NCBI GenBank assembly: GCA_937924145.1
Contig: CALDTJ010000518.1
Location: 1-37,193 of the forward strand
Length of the DNA: 37,193 nt
From: an uncultured Saprospiraceae bacterium
GTDB lineage: Bacteria; Bacteroidota; Bacteroidia; Chitinophagales; Saprospiraceae
Direction: 5' to 3'
Positions 25,996-34,538 of this stretch are shown here, piece after piece. Within the stretch, counting starts at the first letter, position 1, and each line of letters starts with the position of its first letter. The translations under genes were made by a program, and so were the position numbers. The notes beneath the pieces were generated by a model, which saw only the letters and a list, made by a program, of their open reading frames with translations, did not search any database and was not told the DNA's origin.

Positions 25996-27017
25996 ATGTG
26001 TATTTGTCAGATTTTAGAGTTGGTCTTTTATCTTCTTTGTCAAATTACTACCTACTGATTCCCTTTGATTTATAATTTTGTTAAAATCAGCGGGGCACTT
26101 GAAGTGACCCGCTGATAGTCCACAGTATTTGTCTAAGAACCATAATTTTTATTTGTTTTGGATGTTTTTCAATTTATCCACAATTTCCAATACTTTATCA
26201 CAGTAAAATTGATCTATTTGTCATTCTTTGAAACCCTTTCCGCATTGATCTTCGTATTACTAATTGCTAATATATAGCATAAAGTGATTTTGTTACATAT
26301 TAAAATATGAATAATATTTAAATATTTTTACCGTATTTATTTAATAATCAATACATTTGCAAAAATGTATACGAATTTTTTGAATAAAGAAAAAAAACAG
26401 ATTTTATCCTGTTTTGTGATTTTAAATTAATGACCTATTTTACGGCAACTTAATACCTAACACAATCTATTTAGCGACGAATAATATCCCCAATTAACTG
26501 AACTACACACAAAGAGTAATTGCTAAATAGGCCTTACCACGGCCTGAAAGTTTAAACTAGTCTTACAAAAAAACTAAATTATCCATCTTCTTGGAAGGTG
26601 CTTAATATATCACAGGCATTAGTACACCTATAAATAAATTTTTTAACCTTAGTTTTAAATTATTGTAGAAGCCTATCTAATATAGATTGGATTTTACTAA
26701 GAGATACTAGCGGTTGACCAAATTTAAAATGTGAATAAATAGAAATGACATTTAAGATAAGAGATTCCTTTTCTCTTATTTCACTATTTGACAAAGAAGT
26801 AGCCACATTTAACGAATGCGCTTATTGGAGTAGAATGACTATTTTCTATCAGTTTTTAGAGCTAATAAAAAATACTCATTTCAATAAAAGTGGAGCTTGT
26901 TTGGTCGTTTCTACGCCTTGCTGTGAGCTAATTTATTACGCTCTAACAAGTTATTCCTCTATTTTAAATCCAATCTATCACTAGATTCCCAGAATTAATA
27001 AACTATTAAAATTGATT
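25996..27017. other. Long spacer upstream of the second giant gene
   Basis: About 1 kb without a supported gene. A hairpin (TCAGCGGG with CCCGCTGA, 26087-26115) is present. On the minus strand, 26220-26149 reads as a protein-like end (QIDQFYCDKVLEIVDKLKN, then IQNK, stop), a possible relic. TACATTTG at 26352-26359 is a possible -7 box. If it is used, the giant gene has a leader of over 600 nt. A 79-codon frame at 26745-26984 is judged non-coding. Confidence 0.45.
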
Positions 27018-30000
27018 ATGAAGCAATTATTTTACCCACCACCCATCAGACAATTGATGATGGTACTTATGCTGCTAATTGCAGGTAACTCCTTTCTTTT
27101 TGCAGAAGGGTCAGTTGATTTCAGAAATTATCCAGGCAATCGACTATTTTATAATGTAGAGCAGAATCAACAGCTTAAAGTATATGCAAATGCTGGGGAA
27201 TCTATTAATGTCGGATCGAGTCATGTTGGTATCAATGGTGGCACCATCGAGGTTTATGATCCTAATGGTAACCTTGTACAGACTTTTGACGGAGCTGGAG
27301 ATAGAGCGATTATCTTCAACGATGTTCAAGAATTAGCAGGTCCAACAGGCGGTAATGGTTACAGCCCAGGGGTTGTTACTGCTACTCAAAGTGGTGTATA
27401 TACTGTTCGTTTGCGATATCCAGAACCCTTTGCACTCGGTTTTGTCAGTGCCTTACTAAATAGTGATCCTTGGACTAGGGCTAATGATCAGCCTCAAGGA
27501 GGGCAATTTCCTACCAGACACCAAAGAGTCGCTTTGGCTTGGGACGTTACCATTACCCAAGGTGGGGCAGGTGATGCTGGTGGAACTCCTGTGACAGGTC
27601 GCCTTTACTCTAAAGAATATATCTCTATTTTGGATGGAAATGATGGAGCGAATGGACCTAGATCTACTTCTCCTACCTTCTTCATATTAACTAGAGCAGG
27701 ATATTTGTATCAAGTAAATTTCTCGGATACAGACCCTTGGGGATTCCCAATTTATTCTAACTCATTTGGTTTGGTTACTGGAGATTTTGTTCCTACTTAT
27801 ATGTCTGGTACGATTGGAGCAGATGTATTCGATCAAGCTAATGGTGGAAGCTCTTATGTTCGATCCCCCAGTCCTGATACTTGGGTAGAAGGGACTACTT
27901 ATTTATATGAGCCACAAGCGGCAGATATTGGACCTATTAGTAATAATAAGATATTCTTTAATACTCCAGATCCTAATTTACCGACATCTGCTTTGGTGAC
28001 GGATACGGATACAGAAAGAAATAATACGCATACTACTTGGTTGTTGAATGAAATTCCTGCTTTAAATAACGTAGAACCATTTACTTTTAAAGGAATTTTA
28101 CCTGCCAATGGTTCTTGTCAAGGAGATTTAGTGGCAGAAGAGGGAGAAGGTGGAAATTTTGTCTTTGATTCTGAATTAGAAGGACAAGCGGTATTACAGA
28201 TTGACCTAAATAATAATGGTACTTATACCGACCCAGTCGATGTTACTATTAATAAAAATGTACGATTTGGTTTGGATTCTATTTTCTGGAATGGTACAGA
28301 TGGTACTGGTGCAGTTATTCCTGCTAATCCAAATTTTAATTTCAATTATATTTTAACCGTTAGAGGTGGAGAAATTCACTTGTTGCTAGAAGATATTGAA
28401 AATAATAATGGTGGGGTAACTTTTAGTAGATTAAATGGCCCTGGTAGCCCTGCTAATAGTTTCAACTACGATCACTCAGGTATCGGAGGTGCTACAAGTG
28501 GCGGAGGTGCTCCAGGTAATCCTCAACCAACTACTGTCCCTTTCACTTATTCTGATGGTTTCGGTAACGAAAAATTATTAGACCAATGGGCGTTTATTGA
28601 AACTAGTAATTTCGGTACAGGTACTTTGGCCATTAATATTCAACAAGAATGTAGCCCAGGAGATCACGACAATGATGGTATTCCTGACATAGTAGATATT
28701 GATGATGATAATGATGGGGTTCCTGATTTATTAGAATATTGTCACCCTACTGAAGGATTTGCTTGTTTACCAAATGGTTTAGACCCAAGTGGAGATGCAG
28801 ATGGTGATGGTGTACAAAACTTTGAAGATGCAAACGATGCAGCAGTAGGAAACAGTTGTACAGATAGTAACAATGATGGTATATGTGACCAAATCGCTGC
28901 TATTTATGATACTGATGGAGATAATGTACCAGATCATTTTGATTTAGATTCTGATAATGATGGTATTAGTGACTTAGTAGAGGCGGGTCATAATCAACCA
29001 GATGCAGATGGAAATGGTGTAATTGATGGTGATAATTCAGTTTTCGGAGCAAACGGTTTTTATGTTAATTTAGAAACGAATGACGCTCAAACTGCTGTTG
29101 CCAATTACGTACCTTGGGATTTTGATGGTGATGGTATTCCAGATCATGATGATTTAGATTCTGATAATGATGGAATTTTAGACGTAGTTGAGGCTGGATA
29201 TGCTAATTCTGATTCTAACCAAGACGGACGAATTGATGATGGAAATGGAAATGTACCTGCTGTAAACGGTGATGGTCTTGTACCATTAATTAATCCAGCT
29301 ATCACAGGTGTTGGGATTCCTCTTCCAATCGACTGGGATAACGATGGTATTCCAGATTGGCATGATTTAGATTCTGACAATGATGGTATTTTAGATGTAA
29401 TCGAAGGTGGTTACCAAGGTAATGATACCAATGGTGACGGACGAATTGATGATGGTAACGGAAATGTTCCTTCTGTGAATTCAGATGGTCTACCTCCAGT
29501 TATGCAGAATGGTCCAATTACTTTACCGCCAGATACAGACAATGATGGTATTAGAGATTGGCATGACTTAGACTCTGATAATGACGGTATCAATGATACG
29601 GTTGAAAATAGAAATCCTGATGGCGACGCAGACGGTTTTATTGGCACTGGTCCAATTACTGTTGATGCAAATGGAGTGGCTATCGCAGATGCAAATGGAC
29701 CAATTACTCCTTTTGCTCCATTGGTGAATACTGATGGTGAAGGACCAGGTGACTTTAGAGATTTAGATGCAGATGGCGATGGTATTAATGATGTGATCGA
29801 AGGCGGTCTAGCTGATCCTGACGGTGATGGTCTAATTGGTACAGGAACACCAGCAGTAAATCCATTTGGACAAGCAACAGGCGTAACTTCTAATCCAACG
29901 GATACAGATAATAACGGAGTACCTGATTTCCAGCAGTTACCTCCAGTAGACGAATCTTGTGAAGCACCAGCTGTACCGACTCTATCTTCTTCTGCAACAC

Positions 30001-33000
30001 AAGTTTGTGAAGGAGAGGCTGTAACATTCACAGCTACGGGAGTACCTGCTGCTGCGGATATTACTTATATATGGACAAATGGAACATCTGAGTTTACGAC
30101 TACTGCTCCTACCTTTACTTTAAACCCAACTGTTGTTAGTAATACTGGAACTTATACTGTTTCTGCGGTTAGAGATACTTGTAATTCAGGTGCATCAAAT
30201 GCAATTAGCTTAACAGTTAGTCCTAGACCTGCGTCACCTGTTATTATCGCAAGTGCAACGAGTGTTTGTGAAGGAGAGGCAGTGACATTAAGTACCAATG
30301 TGGTAGAAAATCCAGCGATTACTTATCAATGGACATTAACTAATGCAAGTGGTTCGCAATTGGTAGCAAATTCAACTAGTCCAAATCTAGTTTTAGATCC
30401 AATTTCAGCTAGTCAGGCAGGAACTTATTCTGTTGTTGCTACTGGTGGAGGTGGTGCTTGTCCAAGTGCCCCATCTGCGGGTGTAGCGATTGCTGTTGGT
30501 TCTGCTTCGACACCTCCAGTTATTACTGCTAGTACTACAAGTGTTTGTGAAGGAGAGGCGGTTACCTTAACTTCTAATGGACCAGTAGATGATACCTATC
30601 AGTGGACATTGACTACAGCGGACGGAAATTCGCAAGTTGTACCAAATGCTACAGGGTCTTCTTTAGTTTTAGATCCGATAGCTGCTAGCCAAGCTGGAAC
30701 TTATACAATAGAAGCTCTTAATAGTGATTGTCCGAGCGGCCCATCAGCAGGTGTAAGTATAGCTGTAACGCCAAAACCAGTTACACCAACAATGACAGTT
30801 GATAAAGCAGTTCATTGTGAAGGAGAAAGATTAGTCTTTATGACTCCACGTGTTGAAGGCACTGATGTTTTATATGAATTTACATTTACGAATGTTGATG
30901 GTAGAACAGATCCATTAGTTACGACTTCTCAGCCTAGTGCAGTGATTGAGCAGCTAGTTGCTGCCAATACAGGAATGTATCAAGTAAGAACAATCGTTAA
31001 TGGTTGTCCTTCTGATTTCTCTGAAGGGGTTGCTGTTGATGTATCAGCTGGTGGTTTACCAAATGTTACAGCTAGTTCCTCTGCGCCTGTTAATAATCCA
31101 GCATGTGAAGGAGATGATGTAACACTTTCCGTAACACCAGTTGACGGAGCGACTTACGAATGGTCAGGTCCTAACGGAGTTGTAGGAACAACAGCAGATG
31201 TTGTTTTAGAAAATGCGGCTGCTGCTGCTAGTGGACAATACTCAGTTACTGTTACTGTGGGTGAATGTCCAAAAACATTAGATCCAGTTATAGTTCAAGT
31301 TGATCCGAAACCAGCTACACCAACTTTAAGTGTTGATAACGCTGCAGTTTGTCCAGGTGAAAGTTTTACTTTATCTACGGACGCAGTTGCAGGTGATAAC
31401 GTGACTTATGATTGGTTATTGAATGGCACTGTGGTTACTTCAACGACTGAACCAACTTTATTGATAGCTACACCAACAGATGCAGATGCAGGAAGTTATA
31501 CGGTTGTGGCAAGAGATGGCGGTTGTCCTTCTGATCCATCCAATGCAGTAGATGTTGCTATTCAACCTCCTCTAGCAGGCGATATTACTTCAGACCCAGC
31601 AGGTGGTGTTTGTGAAGGTGAATCTATCACTTTGACTGCTCCAAGTGCAGATGGCGCAACTTATGCATGGACTGGTCCTAATGGATTTACTTCTGCTGAT
31701 GCAGCTATTACTTTAGATAATGTAACGCCAGCTAATAATGGTGATTATTCTGTGGTAGTAACTGTAAATGGTTGTCCAAATAACTTTGGTCCAACTACTT
31801 TAGAAATAAATACTAAACCAGCTACACCAACTATTTCTACAGATAAAGATAGCGCATGTCCAGGTGAGGCAGTTACATTAAGTACTGCTGCTGCAACGGG
31901 AGATGCTATTACGTATGATTGGTTATTAAATGGGACGGTAGTCGCTACTACTGATGTACCAACTCTTGAAATTTCTGATTTCCAAGCAACTAATGCTGGT
32001 GATTACACCGTAGTAGTCAAAGATGGCTCTTGTCCATCTGATCCTTCGGATCCTGCTGCATCAGTAGCATTGAAAGAAGGTTTGGAAGGGGTGTCTGCTA
32101 GCTCTAATAGCCCTGTTTGTATCGGTGATCCGATCAACTTGACGGCTACAGATGTAGAAGGTGCTACTTACGCATGGACTGGCCCTAATGGCTACACTTC
32201 TTCAGAACAAAACCCAACGATTGAGAATGCAACGGAAGCTAATGCTGGTGATTATACCGTAGTGGTTACAGTAGATGGTTGCCCTGCAACTATTCCTCCA
32301 ACAACTGTTGAGGTTACGCCTAAACCTGCTGCTCCAGTTGTAACAGTAGCTGAGGAGAATGTTTGTGAAGGTACAACAGGTGTCCTTAATGTAACTTCGC
32401 CAGATCCAATTCCAGAAGGTATGACCTTTACTGCTTTGGATGCTGTAGGAGCAACAGTTGGAACAAGTACAACTGGCGTTATCGAAATAGCAACGGATAG
32501 CTTAGAAGGTATCCAATTTTACTCTGTTATTTCTCAGTTAGACGGTGGATGCCCAAGTGAGCCATCAGAGGCTGTGGCTATCAATGTTGTACCAAAACCA
32601 ACCGAAGAGGCAGCAATTGCAACTGCTCCTGATGGTGGTGATCCTTGTGGTATGGCTCCAATGTCTTTAGAAGGGAATGCTTCTACTGAAGGTACAGGAA
32701 CTTGGACAAGTAGTAATGCAGATGTTGTTTTTGTAGATCCTAATAGTCCAACTACGGATGTAATGGGATTAGAAGATGGTGATGTAGTGACTTGGACCTT
32801 TGCGAATGAGGCTTGTGGAGAATATTCTTCTGCTAGTATCACAATTATCGCAATGCCACCAATGACGACTGCCAATGATGATGCATTTACTATTTTAAAT
32901 TCAGAATCTATTACAGGTCAAAGTATTACTGGTAACGATACACCAAATGGTGGTGGAGTAACTGTTATTTCTGGTCCTTCAAATGGTACAGGAACAATTG

Positions 33001-33407
33001 ATGCTAATGGTAACCTAACTTATACGCCAGCTGCTGGGTTTATTGGTACAGATCAAATAGTTTACGAATTATGTGATTTAGAATGTCCAGCTGCACCTTG
33101 TGATCAAGCAACAGTTACAATTACTGTCAATCAAGATCCTTCTGATTTAGATTGTACCGTTGCAGATGTAATTTCTCCAAATGGAGATGGTTTGAATGAT
33201 AGATTAATCATTCCTTGTTCTGACTTTAAGAATGTAGGATTGAAGATCTTCAACCGTTGGGGAGATTTAGTTTTTGAAGCTGATAACTATAACAATGATT
33301 GGGATGGTACACACGATGGTGCTGATTTACCTCCTGGACCATACTACTATATTTTCGAAGAAAATGGCGTAGAACCAACAACGGGTTGTGTCTCTATTGC
33401 AAGATAA
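27018..33407 (+). CDS. Giant T9SS type B substrate with calcium-binding and Ig-like repeats
   Basis: The protein has 2129 residues from ATG 27018; a TTG two codons earlier is less likely. The signal peptide ends at SFLFAEG. Residues about 30-540 form an unrecognised N-terminal region. Residues about 547-975 carry thrombospondin type 3-like calcium sites (DNDGIPDIVDIDDDNDGVPD and many similar). Residues about 980-1945 form about ten Ig-like repeats with CEGExVTL or CPGE starts and GDYTVVV strands ending CPSDPS. A cadherin-like module (about 1949-2038, ANDDAFTILN) and the type B sorting domain (last ~85 residues: ISPNGDGLNDRL, IFNRWGDLVFEA, LPPGPYYYIF) follow. It is a surface adhesin or gliding-type filament by inference, made rigid by calcium. 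It is the first gene of an operon with PorP/SprF (129 bp on) and a PD40 protein. Confidence 0.9.
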   Translation: MKQLFYPPPIRQLMMVLMLLIAGNSFLFAEGSVDFRNYPGNRLFYNVEQNQQLKVYANAGESINVGSSHVGINGGTIEVYDPNGNLVQTFDGAGDRAIIFNDVQELAGPTGGNGYSPGVVTATQSGVYTVRLRYPEPFALGFVSALLNSDPWTRANDQPQGGQFPTRHQRVALAWDVTITQGGAGDAGGTPVTGRLYSKEYISILDGNDGANGPRSTSPTFFILTRAGYLYQVNFSDTDPWGFPIYSNSFGLVTGDFVPTYMSGTIGADVFDQANGGSSYVRSPSPDTWVEGTTYLYEPQAADIGPISNNKIFFNTPDPNLPTSALVTDTDTERNNTHTTWLLNEIPALNNVEPFTFKGILPANGSCQGDLVAEEGEGGNFVFDSELEGQAVLQIDLNNNGTYTDPVDVTINKNVRFGLDSIFWNGTDGTGAVIPANPNFNFNYILTVRGGEIHLLLEDIENNNGGVTFSRLNGPGSPANSFNYDHSGIGGATSGGGAPGNPQPTTVPFTYSDGFGNEKLLDQWAFIETSNFGTGTLAINIQQECSPGDHDNDGIPDIVDIDDDNDGVPDLLEYCHPTEGFACLPNGLDPSGDADGDGVQNFEDANDAAVGNSCTDSNNDGICDQIAAIYDTDGDNVPDHFDLDSDNDGISDLVEAGHNQPDADGNGVIDGDNSVFGANGFYVNLETNDAQTAVANYVPWDFDGDGIPDHDDLDSDNDGILDVVEAGYANSDSNQDGRIDDGNGNVPAVNGDGLVPLINPAITGVGIPLPIDWDNDGIPDWHDLDSDNDGILDVIEGGYQGNDTNGDGRIDDGNGNVPSVNSDGLPPVMQNGPITLPPDTDNDGIRDWHDLDSDNDGINDTVENRNPDGDADGFIGTGPITVDANGVAIADANGPITPFAPLVNTDGEGPGDFRDLDADGDGINDVIEGGLADPDGDGLIGTGTPAVNPFGQATGVTSNPTDTDNNGVPDFQQLPPVDESCEAPAVPTLSSSATQVCEGEAVTFTATGVPAAADITYIWTNGTSEFTTTAPTFTLNPTVVSNTGTYTVSAVRDTCNSGASNAISLTVSPRPASPVIIASATSVCEGEAVTLSTNVVENPAITYQWTLTNASGSQLVANSTSPNLVLDPISASQAGTYSVVATGGGGACPSAPSAGVAIAVGSASTPPVITASTTSVCEGEAVTLTSNGPVDDTYQWTLTTADGNSQVVPNATGSSLVLDPIAASQAGTYTIEALNSDCPSGPSAGVSIAVTPKPVTPTMTVDKAVHCEGERLVFMTPRVEGTDVLYEFTFTNVDGRTDPLVTTSQPSAVIEQLVAANTGMYQVRTIVNGCPSDFSEGVAVDVSAGGLPNVTASSSAPVNNPACEGDDVTLSVTPVDGATYEWSGPNGVVGTTADVVLENAAAAASGQYSVTVTVGECPKTLDPVIVQVDPKPATPTLSVDNAAVCPGESFTLSTDAVAGDNVTYDWLLNGTVVTSTTEPTLLIATPTDADAGSYTVVARDGGCPSDPSNAVDVAIQPPLAGDITSDPAGGVCEGESITLTAPSADGATYAWTGPNGFTSADAAITLDNVTPANNGDYSVVVTVNGCPNNFGPTTLEINTKPATPTISTDKDSACPGEAVTLSTAAATGDAITYDWLLNGTVVATTDVPTLEISDFQATNAGDYTVVVKDGSCPSDPSDPAASVALKEGLEGVSASSNSPVCIGDPINLTATDVEGATYAWTGPNGYTSSEQNPTIENATEANAGDYTVVVTVDGCPATIPPTTVEVTPKPAAPVVTVAEENVCEGTTGVLNVTSPDPIPEGMTFTALDAVGATVGTSTTGVIEIATDSLEGIQFYSVISQLDGGCPSEPSEAVAINVVPKPTEEAAIATAPDGGDPCGMAPMSLEGNASTEGTGTWTSSNADVVFVDPNSPTTDVMGLEDGDVVTWTFANEACGEYSSASITIIAMPPMTTANDDAFTILNSESITGQSITGNDTPNGGGVTVISGPSNGTGTIDANGNLTYTPAAGFIGTDQIVYELCDLECPAAPCDQATVTITVNQDPSDLDCTVADVISPNGDGLNDRLIIPCSDFKNVGLKIFNRWGDLVFEADNYNNDWDGTHDGADLPPGPYYYIFEENGVEPTTGCVSIAR

Positions 33408-33421
33408 GGTAAGTTAACTTT

Positions 33422-33493
33422 GTTGACTGCAAATGCTTGAGACCTGTTAGATTTTCAAAGTCTAACAGGTCTAAGCCCAAGCATCAGTCGACT
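33422..33493 (+). promoter_or_regulatory. Intercistronic hairpin between giant gene and PorP/SprF
   Basis: The core stem GACCTGTTAGA / TCTAACAGGTC (33441-33451 and 33461-33471) is extended by ATGCTTG/CAAGCAT and GTTGACTG/CAGTCGAC, with interruptions. No T run follows, so it more likely marks an RNA processing or stability site, or partial termination, within the operon than a full terminator. Confidence 0.55.
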
Positions 33494-33536
33494 TAATTAA
33501 CAATTGTTTGTATCAAAAATGAAAAATTTTTAAAAA

Positions 33537-34472
33537 ATGAATAGAATTATATATACAACTGCCTTCTTGCTTTTCAGCCTTATGGCGATGGCGCAAAACG
33601 ATGTGCAGTATACCAATTATTTATTTAATAGGTTGGCTTATAACCCAGCTTATGCAGGTAGTGCAGGCGTACCAGTAGTGAACGCGCTCTACCGTAATCA
33701 GTGGACAGGTGGTTTTGCCGATGGCAAAGCTCCTAAGACTGGAACCATTAACTACCATGCACCGATCCAATGTGGAAGAGGTGGATTGGGATTTGGCTTT
33801 ACTAGTGATAAAGCTGGTATTTTCAACAGTAACCGTTTGGATGGAGCGTATGCTTACAAATTTAATGTCTCTAAAAAAGGGGTGTTAAGTTTAGGTTTAG
33901 GGGCTCAACTTGAATTCGGTAGTGCAGACTATTTCCGAACGAATCCATTAGATCAAGGAGATTTGACGATTGAGAATGGAAACGATACTTATAATAAGAC
34001 TAGAGTAAACTTTGGTGCAGGATTATATTATACCCATAATGATAATTTTTACATCGGTTTGTCTGCTCCACAATTATTGAATACTTCTTACTTCAGAGAG
34101 GTTAACATATCTGGTGATGGTAATGATTTTCATACTTACTATTTGATGTTAGGGTTTGTAACTGATTTGTCTAGTAATATCAAATTAGTACCAGGAGCAA
34201 TGCTTAGTTTGCATGGAAACGCACCATTTGAATTTGATATCAATGCCAATTTGGTTTTTATGGATAAATTGTGGGTTGGTTTAAATTATAGATTAGACGA
34301 CTCGATTGATGGGTTGATTCAATATCAATTAACCAACGATCTTAGAGCTGGGTTTTCTTATGATTTCACAACTAGTGATATCAAGAATTATTCTAATGGT
34401 AGTTTAGAATTTTTACTGTCTTATTCATTCAATAATTTCAGTAAGAATTTGAGTAATCTCCGTTACTTCTAA
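33537..34472 (+). CDS. PorP/SprF family T9SS membrane protein (second copy)
   Basis: The protein has 311 residues. A signal peptide (1-19, ending AMAQ) is followed by DVQYTNYLFNRLAYNPAYAG and NALYRNQWTGF-like residues, the typical PorP/SprF opening, then barrel strands. The final strand is EFLLSYSFNNFSKNL. It lies 129 bp after the giant type B gene and 66 bp before the PD40 gene, all in one direction, so co-transcription is likely. Known for the family: outer-membrane partner for secretion or anchoring of a type B substrate, here presumably 27018-33407. It is clearly diverged from the copy at 13991-14935, which suggests each serves its own substrate. Confidence 0.9.
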   Translation: MNRIIYTTAFLLFSLMAMAQNDVQYTNYLFNRLAYNPAYAGSAGVPVVNALYRNQWTGGFADGKAPKTGTINYHAPIQCGRGGLGFGFTSDKAGIFNSNRLDGAYAYKFNVSKKGVLSLGLGAQLEFGSADYFRTNPLDQGDLTIENGNDTYNKTRVNFGAGLYYTHNDNFYIGLSAPQLLNTSYFREVNISGDGNDFHTYYLMLGFVTDLSSNIKLVPGAMLSLHGNAPFEFDINANLVFMDKLWVGLNYRLDDSIDGLIQYQLTNDLRAGFSYDFTTSDIKNYSNGSLEFLLSYSFNNFSKNLSNLRYF

Positions 34473-34538
34473 TCAAAACTTATAATCAAGAATTGAGTCT
34501 TGAGACTTGATTCATTACTTATAATAAGCATAATAATC

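Noticed and set aside
26745-26984. 79-codon frame upstream of the second giant gene
   Set aside because: It has no recognisable motif, signal peptide or ribosome site and an unremarkable composition. It lies in a spacer with relic-like sequence.
29411-30031. 206-codon open frame opposite the calcium-repeat region
   Set aside because: Its Ser/Pro repeats are the antisense reading of the calcium-site repeats; it is not a gene.
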